Positions 16,329-26,013 are shown, numbered from the stretch's first letter. The stretch is 64,000 bases of DNA from Rhodoferax sp. U11-2br (GCF_018619435.1 NZ_JAHFZF010000020.1:1-64000), one strand, 5' to 3'. Notes: generated from the letters alone by a model not told the origin. Numbers and translations are program-made.

Positions 16329-17882
16329 TCAGCGGAACATCATCTCTGGGGACGACAGCAGGAAGGTGTTCCATTCCTGGGCAGAGCTTGCCTGCTCCAG
16401 CGCCCGCAAGGTGGCTGGGGACAGCGTGGCCGCCATGGACTGGAAGTACAAGGCATTGGCCAGTTGCGGAAAGGCAGCACGTTCCTGCGGCTGAGGGCCA
16501 TCGCTCTTGAACAGTCCGGCACTGCCGGAGCCAATGGCTTTGGCAATTTCAAAGCGGGTGCTCATCTGGCCCGGGCTGTCCCAGGCATTGCCGGTCAAGG
16601 GGTAACCATCTGGCGTCACCCGCCCGTAGAGCGGCTCACCCATGCGATCGAGCCAGTTCAGGATCGGGCCGGTATTGAGGATTGGCTTCTGGTCATAGGC
16701 CAGCCGCACGGCGGACACCACATAACGCATCGGGTCCTTGAACTTGCGGCCACTGGCCTGTGCAAATTCCGGCGCGTTCAGCAGCACCGCCAGGGTCGCT
16801 GCGATGTCGCCTTGGCTCTTCTGAAAGGCCTCGGCCATGCGCTTGACCAGTGCCGCCGGAGGTTCGTCGGCCAGCCAGTAGATGGCTAACTTGCGACTGA
16901 TAAAACGTGCCGTGGCGGGGTGGGCGGCCAGGCGGTCCAGGGCGTCGCTTATTTCGGCCAGCCCCTTGCCTTGCAGCGGCTGGCCGAGCAGGGACTTGTT
17001 GCCCAAATCATGCCGGTTTGGGCTAAATTCAAACGCTCCCCGTCGTACATAAAGGGCTTGTAGCTCTTTCTTTTGTAGCGAATTGCTGGCGTTTGAATTG
17101 ATGCCTGTGCCGGTGAGCACCCGCGCGAGTTCCTGCACATCGTGCTGGGAATAACCACCATCCACCCCCAGGGTGTGCAGCTCCATCAGTTCACGTGCAA
17201 AGTTCTCGTTGATTTTTCCTGCGGCGTTCTGTTCGTTGTCCAGGTAACGCAGCATCGCCGGGTGGGTGGCCACTGCGCCCAGAAGCTCCCGGAACTTGCC
17301 CAGGGCATGGGGGCGAATGGCGCTCTCCTCGTAGTCACCCAGCATCGCGCGCAGGTTGCCCTTGCCCTGGTGCACACTGAAGTGGTTGAGCCAGAACCAG
17401 GTCATTTGTTCCTGCACCTGACACGGTGAGTACAAAGCCCGCAGGATGTGCCGCGTGGCGGATTCACGCCGCAGGCGGTTGAGCTCCTGCTGGTAGGCCT
17501 GTTGGGCGGCCTTTTTGGCTTCGTCATTGCCCAGCGCGTCGGCTTCCTTGCGTTGCTGTTCCATCTGCTGGACCAGTTCGAGCAGCGGTGTGGTAGTGAT
17601 GCGCATGCCGTCAATTTGCTGCTGCAGTTCCGGCGCCAAGGGACAGCGGGCCGGGTGCAACTGGTTCTGAAGATACTGCTCAGCACTCTGTTGCCTGAAG
17701 TGCTCCACCGCGCTGGTGTTGGCGCCCCAGGTCAGGTGAGTAACTTGCTGGTAAGCCGTGTCTGCAGCACTGAATTGTTGGTTTTGCCCGGTCTGGGGTG
17801 CTGCACAACTGGCCAGCAACAGTGACAGAGTGGCTGCACCCAGCAGGGGCACATGGGTCATCCGCCAGTGTTCAACAAACAT
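16329..17882 (-). CDS. DUF1800 family lipoprotein
   Basis: 517 residues. It begins with a lipoprotein signal (LLLASCAAP, predicted acylated Cys at about residue 24). The DUF1800 core is clear: WFWLNHFSVHQGKG, NENFARELMELHTLGVDGGYS, VQELARVLTGTG, and RFISRKLAIYWL. The start ATG 17882 is preceded by AGGA. A charged segment around residues 270-290 (KKELQALYVRRGAFEFSP) corresponds to a copy of the dispersed repeat inserted in the gene. DUF1800 and DUF1501 proteins are commonly encoded together; a function in envelope processing or storage is speculation. Confidence 0.9.
   Translation of the reverse strand: MFVEHWRMTHVPLLGAATLSLLLASCAAPQTGQNQQFSAADTAYQQVTHLTWGANTSAVEHFRQQSAEQYLQNQLHPARCPLAPELQQQIDGMRITTTPLLELVQQMEQQRKEADALGNDEAKKAAQQAYQQELNRLRRESATRHILRALYSPCQVQEQMTWFWLNHFSVHQGKGNLRAMLGDYEESAIRPHALGKFRELLGAVATHPAMLRYLDNEQNAAGKINENFARELMELHTLGVDGGYSQHDVQELARVLTGTGINSNASNSLQKKELQALYVRRGAFEFSPNRHDLGNKSLLGQPLQGKGLAEISDALDRLAAHPATARFISRKLAIYWLADEPPAALVKRMAEAFQKSQGDIAATLAVLLNAPEFAQASGRKFKDPMRYVVSAVRLAYDQKPILNTGPILNWLDRMGEPLYGRVTPDGYPLTGNAWDSPGQMSTRFEIAKAIGSGSAGLFKSDGPQPQERAAFPQLANALYFQSMAATLSPATLRALEQASSAQEWNTFLLSSPEMMFR
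17026..17066 (-). repeat. Dispersed ATAGCT repeat inside the DUF1800 gene
   Basis: On the minus strand it reads GAGCTACAAGCCCTTTATG then ACGGGGAGCG. It aligns with the copy in the second M16 gene (GCGCTTTATGGACGGGG). It is in sense orientation but in a different reading frame from the signal-peptide copies. Confidence 0.55.
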
Positions 17883-17962
17883 CACAGATCCTGAAGGAGA
17901 GGGGATAGGGTGTTGTATCACCAAACACCCCGTCTTCGCACCAGCCGCAGGCAGCTGGTGCC

Positions 17963-19210
17963 TCAGGCTGTGCGTTTTGACGCAATTGGCCAGTAACGTA
18001 CCACCCAGGCGGCCAGCGAAAACGCGGTGGCCATGGTGGTGACGGCCAGCCATCCCCCATGAGCCAGCACGGTGCTGCCCAAAGTCGCGCCAAGGGCCAT
18101 GCCCGTGAACATGCCCACAAACAGCACCGCATTGAGTCGGCTGCGGGAAGCAGGGTCGATGCTGTAGACGATGGTCTGGTGCGCAATCAGGGCGGTTTGA
18201 ACACCCAGGTCGAAACCGACGGTGCCGATCACCAGCAAGCACAGTTGACCCGTGGTGGACAGGAACGGGCTCAGACACAGCGCAGCAAAGGAGAGGGTGG
18301 CGAGTCCTGCGCCCAGGCGTGTCACCAGCTCAGGGCCACGCCGGTCAGACAGATGGCCTGCCAGGGGCGCAGCCAAGGCACCTACTGCGCCTGCCAGGCC
18401 AAAGGCACCGGCCACAGCACTGCCCATCCCAAAAGGTTGGCCGTGCAACATCACCGCCAGGGTGGACCAGAAGGCGCTGAAACCCACCGATAACAGCCCT
18501 TGGGCCAGGGCCGCCCGGCGCAGGCTGGCATGGCGACGCAGCAGCGCCCAGAGTGAGCCCAGCAAAGCCCGGTACGGCAAGGTGGTGGTGGGTGCGAAGT
18601 TGGGCAGGCTGCGCCACACGGTGATGCCAATGATCGCCACGCCAATGGCGGCGGCGACAAACATGCTGCGCCAGCCAAAGTGTTCCGCAACAAAGCCACT
18701 GACAACACGTGACAGCAGAATGCCCAGCAACAGCCCGGTCATCACGGTGCCTACCACTTTGCCGCGCCGTGCCGCCGGGGCCAGGGTGGCCGCAGCTGGC
18801 ACGATGTCCTGGGCCAGGGTGGCACTCAGGCCAATGGCCAGGCTGGCGACCAGCAGCCAGACAAACGAGGGGGCCCAAGCCGCCGCCAGCAAGGCGGCCA
18901 CCAGCAGCAAGGCTTTGATGAGAATGATCTGGCGGCGGTCATGGCGGTCGCCCAGCGGCGCCAGCAGCAAAATGCCCAGGGCGTAGCCAAGTTGGGTCAG
19001 TGTCGGCACAAAACCGACATCCACGGTGCTGGCACCCATGTCGCTTGCCAGAATGCCAAGCATGGGTTGGCTGTAGTAAAGGGACGCGGCGGCCAAGCCG
19101 GCACCGCTGGCCAGCAAGAGCACCAGCGGTGTCGATACTGGGTCGCGCACCGAAGCCGCAGATATTGATGGGGTGCTGCTTCTGTCATGCACATTTTGGA
19201 TAGAAGACAT
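17963..19210 (-). CDS. MFS transporter (drug/metabolite efflux type)
   Basis: 415 residues with twelve predicted membrane segments. The MFS motif A between segments 2 and 3 is LLLAPLGDRHDRRQII, and a related copy lies in the middle (APLAGHLSDRRGPEL). It resembles the YnfM/arabinose-efflux type that exports small organic compounds; the substrate is unknown. It is divergent from a LysR-type regulator gene with a 97-bp gap, the standard arrangement for a regulator controlling an exporter. ATG 19210 is used; no better start is visible. Confidence 0.9.
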   Translation of the reverse strand: MSSIQNVHDRSSTPSISAASVRDPVSTPLVLLLASGAGLAAASLYYSQPMLGILASDMGASTVDVGFVPTLTQLGYALGILLLAPLGDRHDRRQIILIKALLLVAALLAAAWAPSFVWLLVASLAIGLSATLAQDIVPAAATLAPAARRGKVVGTVMTGLLLGILLSRVVSGFVAEHFGWRSMFVAAAIGVAIIGITVWRSLPNFAPTTTLPYRALLGSLWALLRRHASLRRAALAQGLLSVGFSAFWSTLAVMLHGQPFGMGSAVAGAFGLAGAVGALAAPLAGHLSDRRGPELVTRLGAGLATLSFAALCLSPFLSTTGQLCLLVIGTVGFDLGVQTALIAHQTIVYSIDPASRSRLNAVLFVGMFTGMALGATLGSTVLAHGGWLAVTTMATAFSLAAWVVRYWPIASKRTA

Positions 19211-19307
19211 GGTGTGATCCTGAACGGTTGAGGTTGGGATCGATTCTTCTCAGTTTGACAGTGCAGCGGTAGTCCCACGTACCGCAGACTTGTTATACAT
19301 TGCATGC

Positions 19308-20303
19308 ATGAATAAGCCTGTTGCTCCTTCTACAACCACCGCCACAAGCCCCGCTGTGTTGTCGGGTGCAGGTGACCGCATCGAACTGATGCAGACCTTT
19401 GTACGTATCGTCGAGGCTGGCAACCTGTCGGCGGCGGCAAGCCAGTTGCGCACCACGCAGCCGACCGTCAGCCGCCGTTTGCAAACCCTGGAGCGCTCTC
19501 TAGGTGTACGTCTGTTGCAGCGCTCCACACATGCCATGCGCTTGACCGAGGATGGACAACGCTGTTATGAGCGTGCCAAGGATTTGTTGGCCAGTTGGGC
19601 CGCCTTCGAGTCCGACCTGCGTGGTGCCGGTGACGCGCCACAAGGGGTGTTGCGGGTGGTAGTGCCCCACGCTATTGGGCAGGACCGGTTGATCCAGCCG
19701 CTGGCAGACTACCTGGGGCGTTACCCTCAGATGAGGGTAGAGTGGTTGTTGCACGACAACAGCGTCCTGCAGGATTTCATCGCTGGCGGGGTGGACTGTG
19801 CGGTTCAGGTCGGTGAGGTCACTGACCCGGCCTTGGTGGCGATCAAACTGGCCGAGGTGCCGCGTATTGTGGTGGCTGCGCCGTCAGTGCTGGCAGGTGC
19901 TGCGCTGCCCGAACAGGCGGTTGATCTGGCGGCGTTGCCCTGGCTGGCGCTAAAAACCTTTTATCAGAACCAGGTTGTGCTGCAGCATCGGGAAACCGGT
20001 GAGGTCCAGCGCCTGACCATTTCACCACGCATGAGTACCGACAACCTGTACGCTTTGCGCAGTGCCGCCTTGCAAGGCATGGGGGTGTGTATCGGGTCCA
20101 TCTGGGTGTTGGCCGAGGATTTGGCCAGTGGGCGCTTGCGCCACCTGGCACCGCAATGGCATGCCGCGCCCTTGCCTGTCTACCTGGTCTACCCCTACGC
20201 GTCCTTTTATCCGGCCCGGCTGCGTCGGTTTGCTGACATCCTGCGTGAGGCAGTCCCGAAGTGGTTGCCGGGTACCGGCGCACAGCCTGTGGCCAAGGCT
20301 TAG
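19308..20303 (+). CDS. LysR-type transcriptional regulator
   Basis: 331 residues. A winged helix-turn-helix lies at about residues 28-88 (IVEAGNLSAAASQLRTTQPTVSRRLQTLE, RLLQRSTHAMRLTEDGQ), followed by a substrate-binding domain of the CrgA/DmlR subgroup (VDCAVQVGEVTDPALVAIKL). It probably controls the divergent MFS gene. ATG 19308 gives the shorter protein; a TTG at 19290 in frame is less likely. The stop is 6 bp before the pilC stop, so it converges with the pilus genes and marks the right end of the accessory block. Confidence 0.92.
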   Translation: MNKPVAPSTTTATSPAVLSGAGDRIELMQTFVRIVEAGNLSAAASQLRTTQPTVSRRLQTLERSLGVRLLQRSTHAMRLTEDGQRCYERAKDLLASWAAFESDLRGAGDAPQGVLRVVVPHAIGQDRLIQPLADYLGRYPQMRVEWLLHDNSVLQDFIAGGVDCAVQVGEVTDPALVAIKLAEVPRIVVAAPSVLAGAALPEQAVDLAALPWLALKTFYQNQVVLQHRETGEVQRLTISPRMSTDNLYALRSAALQGMGVCIGSIWVLAEDLASGRLRHLAPQWHAAPLPVYLVYPYASFYPARLRRFADILREAVPKWLPGTGAQPVAKA

Positions 20304-20308
20304 CCTGG

Positions 20309-21532
20309 TTACACCACCTGGCCGAGTTTGAAGATGGGCAGGTACATCGCGACCACAATGCCGCCGATGACGGTGCCCAGGACCACGATGATGATGGGCT
20401 CCATCAGGCTCGAAATACCAGCCACCATGTCATCCACCTCGGACTCGTAAAAGTCGGCGGCTTTGCCCAGCATGTGGTCGATCGAGCCCGACTCTTCACC
20501 GATGGCGCACATCTGCAGCACCATGGATGGAAACAGGTTGGCGTTGGTCATCGCAGCTGTCAGGGCGGTGCCTGTGGACACCTCCTGCTGGATCTTGAGG
20601 GTGGCTGACTCAAACACATAGTTGCCAGCGGCGCCGCCCACCGAGTCCAGCGCCTCCACTAGCGGCACACCCGCGGCGAACATGGTCGAGAGTGTGCGTG
20701 TCCAGCGTGCAATGCTGGATTTTTCCACCAGCACCCCAAAAATCGGCAGCTTGAGCATCAGCCGGTCCATGAAGATCTGCACCTTGATGTTGCGCCGCCA
20801 AGCCTGCATGAAAAAGTAAAAACCACCAAACAGACCGCCAAAAATCAGCCACCAGTAAGCGACAAAAAACTCGCTCATGGCAATGACCAACAGCGTGGGG
20901 GCGGGCAGGTCGGCACCAAAACTGGTGAACACCTCCTTGAACGAAGGCACCACAAAAATCATGATCACCGCAGTGACGACAAAAGCCACGATCAAGACCG
21001 CAATTGGGTACATCAAGGCGGACTTGATCTTGGACTTCATCGCCTCGGTCTTTTCCATGTAGACCGCCAGGCGGTCCAGCAGCTGGTCCAGGATACCGGC
21101 GGCTTCACCGGCCTCGACCAGGTTGCAGTAGAGCGCATCAAAGTGCAGCGGGTACTTGCGAAACGCCACCGACAGTGAGGTGCCGGTTTCGACATCGCTG
21201 CGGATGTCATTGAGCAGGCGGGTCACGTTCGGGTTGGGGTTGCCCCGGCCCACAATGTCAAAGGCCTGCAGCAGCGGCACACCGGCTTTCATCATGGTGG
21301 CGAGCTGGCGGGTGAAGATGGCAATGTCTTTGGGCTTGATGCGCTTGCCAGCGCTCATGCGGCGTTTTTTGATCTTTGTGGGCATCACCCCCTGGCGGCG
21401 CAGCGCGGCGGTGACCTGGTTTTCACCGGCGGCGCGTGTCTCTCCGCGCACTTGCTTGCCATTGCGGTCCTTGCCTTCCCACTCGAAGACAAATTCCTTG
21501 ACTGTTTTGGGTTTCGTTTTGTCGGTTGCCAT
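20309..21532 (-). CDS. pilC: Type IV pilus inner membrane platform protein PilC
   Basis: 407 residues. Two copies of the T2SF domain are seen (about 70-195 and 275-395), each with the membrane-proximal motif: AGVPLLQAFDIVGRG and AGVPLVEALDSVGGA. Three membrane segments are present (about 173-195, 225-245, 378-398). PilC couples the PilB and PilT motors to pilus assembly. It lies directly downstream of pilB. Its natural downstream partner pilD is displaced to 9741-10598. Confidence 0.97.
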   Translation of the reverse strand: MATDKTKPKTVKEFVFEWEGKDRNGKQVRGETRAAGENQVTAALRRQGVMPTKIKKRRMSAGKRIKPKDIAIFTRQLATMMKAGVPLLQAFDIVGRGNPNPNVTRLLNDIRSDVETGTSLSVAFRKYPLHFDALYCNLVEAGEAAGILDQLLDRLAVYMEKTEAMKSKIKSALMYPIAVLIVAFVVTAVIMIFVVPSFKEVFTSFGADLPAPTLLVIAMSEFFVAYWWLIFGGLFGGFYFFMQAWRRNIKVQIFMDRLMLKLPIFGVLVEKSSIARWTRTLSTMFAAGVPLVEALDSVGGAAGNYVFESATLKIQQEVSTGTALTAAMTNANLFPSMVLQMCAIGEESGSIDHMLGKAADFYESEVDDMVAGISSLMEPIIIVVLGTVIGGIVVAMYLPIFKLGQVV

Positions 21533-21552
21533 GGTGCGCCGATTGTGGTGGT

Positions 21553-23286
21553 TTACTCGTTGGTAACAGCCAAAACTTCTTCAAGAGAAGTCAGCCCCAT
21601 CTTCACTTTGTACAGCCCAGACTCGCGCATGGTTTTCACGCCTTCACGCCGGGCCTGCTCGGCTATGTCCAGCGTGCTGCCGTCGCGCAGGATGATGCGC
21701 TGGATATCTTCACTGATCGGCATCACCTGGTACAGGCCGATACGGCCTTTGTAACCGTTGTTGCAGGCGCTGCAACCCACCGGGTGGTACGGTTTCCAGC
21801 TGCCATCGAGGTCTTCGGGGTGGAAACCTGCTTCGAGCAAGGCTTTGTCAGGAATCTCGATGGCCTTTTTGCAGGTCGGGCACAAACGGCGCGCCAGACG
21901 TTGCGCCGTGATCAGCAACACACTCGATGCAATATTGAACGGAGCCACACCCATATTGCGCATGCGCGTGAGAGTTGATGGGGCATCATTGGTGTGCAAA
22001 GTCGATAGCACCAAGTGTCCTGTCTGTGCGGCCTTGATGGCAATATCGGCTGTTTCGATATCGCGGATTTCCCCCACCATGATGATGTCGGGGTCTTGCC
22101 GAAGAAAGGACTTGAGCGCCACCGGAAAGGTCAGCCCGGCTTTCTCGTTGACATTGACCTGGTTGACGCCCGGTAAATTGATTTCGGACGGGTCTTCCAC
22201 CGTGGCGATGTTCACACCCGGTTTGTTGAGCAGGTTCAGGCAGGTGTACAGCGACACGGTTTTGCCCGAGCCGGTCGGGCCGGTGGCCAGGATCATGCCA
22301 TAGGGCCGACCGATAGCGTTCATCAGCCGCTCTTTTTCCTCCGGCTCGTAACCCAGCGCGTCAATGCCCAGCTTGGCGGTGCTGGGGTCAAGGATCCGGA
22401 TCACGATCTTCTCGCCAAACAGGGTGGGCAGGGTGCTGATACGGAAGTCGATCACGCGATCCGGTCCGACCTTCAGCTTCATCTTGCCGTCTTGCGGCAC
22501 CCGCTTCTCGGAGATGTCCATTTTGGAGATCACCTTGATGCGCGATGCCAGTTTCTCTTTGATGGCAATCGGAGGTGAGGCAATTTCGCGCAGCTCACCG
22601 TCAATGCGAAAACGCACCCGGTAGTTGTGCTCGTAGGGCTCGAAATGCAAGTCAGAGGCGCGCATGGAGAACGCATCGAGCATCATCTTGTGCAGAAACT
22701 TGACAACCGGTGCGTCGTCCACCTCGGACGACGCCGCTGCCGCGCTGTCGCTCACCTGCTCGGACATCAGCTCGTCGAACTCGAAGTTGTCACCAATGAT
22801 GTTGTCGATCGACTCCGTGGCCGACAGTGAGTTGGTGGACACCAGTTTGAGCAGCTTGTCGTATTCGGCCACCACCCAGTCCACACTGAGCTGGGTTGAG
22901 AACTTGATCTTCTCGGCCGACTGCTGGTCAGACGGGTCGGCGGTGGCGACGATCAGGCGGTTTTGCCGTTTTCCGAGCACCACCAGTCGGTAGTCCTGGC
23001 AGATTTTGCTATCAAGCAGGCCACGCGGCAGCAGTTGCGAGTTGACCGAGTCCAGGTCAATCATGGGCACTGCAAATGCCAGCGACAAGGTGTGCGCCAG
23101 GTCTGTGGCCGACACTGCGCCCGAGCCGGTGATCTCCGCAATGAAGCTGGAGCGTTTGGCCAGGGCTTTGCGGAAAATGTCTTCGGCAGATTTCTGATCG
23201 AGCTTGCCGGCCATCACCAGCGTGCGCCCCAAGCCAGGCAGGTTGCTGGCGGGCATGCTGAGCGGCATAAGTTCGGTGATGGACAT
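21553..23286 (-). CDS. pilB: Type IV pilus assembly ATPase PilB
   Basis: 577 residues. The N-terminal GSPII_E domain is followed by the secretion ATPase core: Walker A GPTGSGKTVSLY near residue 335, Asp box with VEDPSE, Walker B region DPDIIMVGEIRD, and His box TGHLVLSTLHTND. The zinc-binding Cys4 is present (CPTC ... CSAC, about residues 468-510). PilB powers pilus extension. It overlaps no neighbour and is followed by pilC after 20 bp. A 121-bp gap separates it from ftsY upstream. Confidence 0.97.
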   Translation of the reverse strand: MSITELMPLSMPASNLPGLGRTLVMAGKLDQKSAEDIFRKALAKRSSFIAEITGSGAVSATDLAHTLSLAFAVPMIDLDSVNSQLLPRGLLDSKICQDYRLVVLGKRQNRLIVATADPSDQQSAEKIKFSTQLSVDWVVAEYDKLLKLVSTNSLSATESIDNIIGDNFEFDELMSEQVSDSAAAASSEVDDAPVVKFLHKMMLDAFSMRASDLHFEPYEHNYRVRFRIDGELREIASPPIAIKEKLASRIKVISKMDISEKRVPQDGKMKLKVGPDRVIDFRISTLPTLFGEKIVIRILDPSTAKLGIDALGYEPEEKERLMNAIGRPYGMILATGPTGSGKTVSLYTCLNLLNKPGVNIATVEDPSEINLPGVNQVNVNEKAGLTFPVALKSFLRQDPDIIMVGEIRDIETADIAIKAAQTGHLVLSTLHTNDAPSTLTRMRNMGVAPFNIASSVLLITAQRLARRLCPTCKKAIEIPDKALLEAGFHPEDLDGSWKPYHPVGCSACNNGYKGRIGLYQVMPISEDIQRIILRDGSTLDIAEQARREGVKTMRESGLYKVKMGLTSLEEVLAVTNE

Positions 23287-23407
23287 AAGGTGAGAATGTA
23301 CTACCTGGATGGCGGGTTATAACTTTTCAGGGTGACTTGGTCGTGTCTGAGTTGGCAAATATGCGACTTATTGAAGCGGTCAGCGTCATCGTTCACGGTG
23401 TGGGTGC

Positions 23408-24523
23408 CTAGGACAGCAAGGCCTGGGCAAACTCCTGGGCGTTGAAGGTTTCCAGGTCTTCAAGCTTTTCCCCGACCCCGATGAAGTAGACCGGAATCGG
23501 CCGCTCGCGGGCAATCGCTGCCAGCACGCCGCCCTTGGCCGTGCCATCCAGCTTGGTCACGATCAGGCCGGTAAGCCCCAGGGTGTCGTCAAAGGCTTTG
23601 ACCTGGTTGAGTGCGTTCTGGCCGGTGTTGCCGTCAATGACCAGCAGCACCTCGTGCGGCGGGATACTGCTGGCACCGGACTCGCCCGCTTGATCCGCCA
23701 GCGGGCCGGTCTTCTGGATCACCCGTTTGATCTTTTTCAACTCTTCCATCAGGTGCAGCTGGGTCGGCAGGCGCCCAGCGGTGTCGACCAGCACCACATC
23801 TCTCCCGCGTGCCTTGCCGGCGCTGACCGCGTCAAAGGACACCGCCGCCGGGTCACCGCCGTCCTGGCTGATGATGTCGACCGTGTTGCGGTCAGCCCAG
23901 ACACCCAGCTGTTCGCGTGCCGCCGCCCGAAAGGTGTCGGCTGCGGCCAGCAGCACGCTGGCACCGTCGCTGGCCAGGTGTCGGGTGAGTTTGCCTATCG
24001 AGGTGGTTTTGCCCGCGCCATTGACACCTGCCACCATGATCACCGTGGGTTTGAACTGGCCAATTTGCAGGGGTTTTTGCAAGGGCAACAGCAGCTCGGT
24101 GAGGGACTGCACCAGCAGCCCTTTGACAGCTGCTGGGTCTGTGGTTTTGCTCTCTTTGACACGGCGCTTGAGGTCTTCCAGCAGATGCTCAGTGGCTTTG
24201 ACGCCGGTGTCGGCCATCAGCAGCGCCGACTCCAGGTCTTCGTAGAGTGCATCATCAATCCGGGTGCCGGTGAACACCGTGGTGATGCTGGCGCCGGTTT
24301 TGCGCAGGCCACTCGTGAGTTTGGCCAGCCAGGAGCTGCGCGCCGGTGTTTCGGCGGCGGTGCTTGCTGTGACGGGTGCAGATACCGGTGGCAGCGGGTC
24401 TGGCGATGGGGATACCGGAGTCTGCACCGATGGGGCTGCGACTTCGGCGGCTGGCAGAACCGCCTCAGGGGCAGATGATGCAGGGGGAGGCGCTACGGAC
24501 TTTTTTTTGAAGAAGCTGAACAT
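23408..24523 (-). CDS. ftsY: Signal recognition particle receptor FtsY
   Basis: 371 residues. A short N-terminal amphipathic start (MFSFFKKKS) is followed by an Ala/Pro-rich acidic A domain (to about residue 75), then the NG GTPase domain: P-loop GVNGAGKTTSIGKL, DTAGRLPTQ, and TKLDGTAKGG. It receives ribosome-SRP complexes at the membrane. ATG 24523 is preferred over the longer frame (24544) because of the typical N-terminus. It is divergent from the M16 peptidase gene with only 29 bp between starts. Confidence 0.96.
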   Translation of the reverse strand: MFSFFKKKSVAPPPASSAPEAVLPAAEVAAPSVQTPVSPSPDPLPPVSAPVTASTAAETPARSSWLAKLTSGLRKTGASITTVFTGTRIDDALYEDLESALLMADTGVKATEHLLEDLKRRVKESKTTDPAAVKGLLVQSLTELLLPLQKPLQIGQFKPTVIMVAGVNGAGKTTSIGKLTRHLASDGASVLLAAADTFRAAAREQLGVWADRNTVDIISQDGGDPAAVSFDAVSAGKARGRDVVLVDTAGRLPTQLHLMEELKKIKRVIQKTGPLADQAGESGASSIPPHEVLLVIDGNTGQNALNQVKAFDDTLGLTGLIVTKLDGTAKGGVLAAIARERPIPVYFIGVGEKLEDLETFNAQEFAQALLS

Positions 24524-24552
24524 TTTGGGGTTTCGTGGTATCACAGCATTCT

Positions 24553-26013
24553 ATGAAACGTCCAACCTCTCTTGCTACGCTTTTTTATGTTGCCACCCAT
24601 TGCCTGGTGCCCCTGTGGATGGCGATGGTCTTCAGTCACACCGCTCTGGCGCAAGTCGCCGCACCACCCAGTGCCACACCAGCCGCCGCCGAGGCCAGCC
24701 GTGCCCGGCAGTTCACCCTGGCCAACGGGCTGACCTTGATCGTCAAACCCGACCGACGTGCACCTACCGCTGTCCACATGTTGTGGGTACGTGTGGGCTC
24801 GATGGACGAGGTGGACGGCAGCTCCGGTGTCGCCCATGTGCTGGAGCACATGATGTTCAAAGGCACACCCAGTGTGCCTGAGGGCGAGTTCTCACGCCGG
24901 GTCGCGGCACTGGGCGGGCGCGACAACGCGTTCACCAGCCGCGATTACACCGGGTATTACCAGATGATCCCGTCACAACGCCTAGAAGACGTGATGCGGC
25001 TGGAGTCGGATCGTTTTGCCCACATGCAGTGGTCAGACGAGGCCTTCAGGAAAGAACTCGAAGTGGTCAAGGAGGAGCGCCGTCTTCGCACAGAAGATAA
25101 CCCTCTGGCCCTTATGAATGAGGCGCTGAATGCTGCTGTATTTGTAGCATCTCCGTACCGCCGACCGATTGTGGGCTGGATGAGTGATCTCGATGCCTTG
25201 ACCCCTGCTGACGCCCGCGCCTTTTACCAGCGCTGGTATGTGCCCGCCAACGCTGCCGTGGTGGTGGCCGGTGATGTGGACGTGGTGCAGGTGCGTGCCC
25301 TGGCCGATAAGTACTACGGCAGCTTGCCGACCCGCGCGGTGCCCGAGCGCAAACCACGCACCGAGCCGGTGCAAATCGGCATCAAACGCCTGAGCTTCAA
25401 GGCCCCGGCTGAGCAGGCCCAGGTGACGCTGGCCTTCAAGGTGCCCAGCCTGCAATGGTCAGCCGATGTGCAGGCGCAGGACGACGCCCTGGCCTTGACC
25501 GTGTTGGCTGCGGTGCTCGATGGTTACCAGGGTGCTCGCCTGGAGCGGGCCCTGACCCAGGGGCCGGACAAGGTGGCCGACAGCGTGGGTGCTTACAACG
25601 GCCTGTGGGGTCGCGGGCCGCAGCTGTTTGTGTTGATGGGTGTGCCCACCCAGGGCAAAAGCACCGAGCAGGTGGAGCAGGCCCTGCGCGCGCAGGTGCA
25701 ACGCGTGGCGACCGAGGGCGTCACCGAAGCCGAGCTGGCGCGTGTCAAAACCCAGTGGGTTGCCAGCGAGGTCTACAAACTCGATTCCTTGTTCAACCAG
25801 GCCCGTGAACTGGGCAGCCAGTGGGCACAAGGCCTGCCGGTGGACGCAGGTGAGGTGCTGGTGCAGCGCCTGCGTGCCGTCACCGCTGAGCAGGTCAAGG
25901 CCGTAGCGGCCAGGTATTTTGGGGATGACCAGCTCACCGTGGCGCAGTTGCTGCCCCAGCCGCCTGACAAAAACCGCAAAACTCGCACGCCACCGACCGG
26001 CGCCAGACATTGA
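24553..26013 (+). CDS. M16 family zinc metallopeptidase (active subunit), periplasmic
   Basis: 486 residues with a signal peptide (about 1-35). The M16 zinc motif HVLEHMMFKG (HxxEH, about residue 97) and the downstream glutamate region (VVKEERRLRTEDNPLALMNE) are present, so it should be catalytic. Two M16 domains are recognisable. It is paired with a second M16-like gene that lacks the zinc motif, the usual arrangement in which the two proteins form a heterodimer. ATG 24553 was chosen; the frame from 24535 begins with GTG and overlaps the ftsY promoter region. Confidence 0.92.
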   Translation: MKRPTSLATLFYVATHCLVPLWMAMVFSHTALAQVAAPPSATPAAAEASRARQFTLANGLTLIVKPDRRAPTAVHMLWVRVGSMDEVDGSSGVAHVLEHMMFKGTPSVPEGEFSRRVAALGGRDNAFTSRDYTGYYQMIPSQRLEDVMRLESDRFAHMQWSDEAFRKELEVVKEERRLRTEDNPLALMNEALNAAVFVASPYRRPIVGWMSDLDALTPADARAFYQRWYVPANAAVVVAGDVDVVQVRALADKYYGSLPTRAVPERKPRTEPVQIGIKRLSFKAPAEQAQVTLAFKVPSLQWSADVQAQDDALALTVLAAVLDGYQGARLERALTQGPDKVADSVGAYNGLWGRGPQLFVLMGVPTQGKSTEQVEQALRAQVQRVATEGVTEAELARVKTQWVASEVYKLDSLFNQARELGSQWAQGLPVDAGEVLVQRLRAVTAEQVKAVAARYFGDDQLTVAQLLPQPPDKNRKTRTPPTGARH

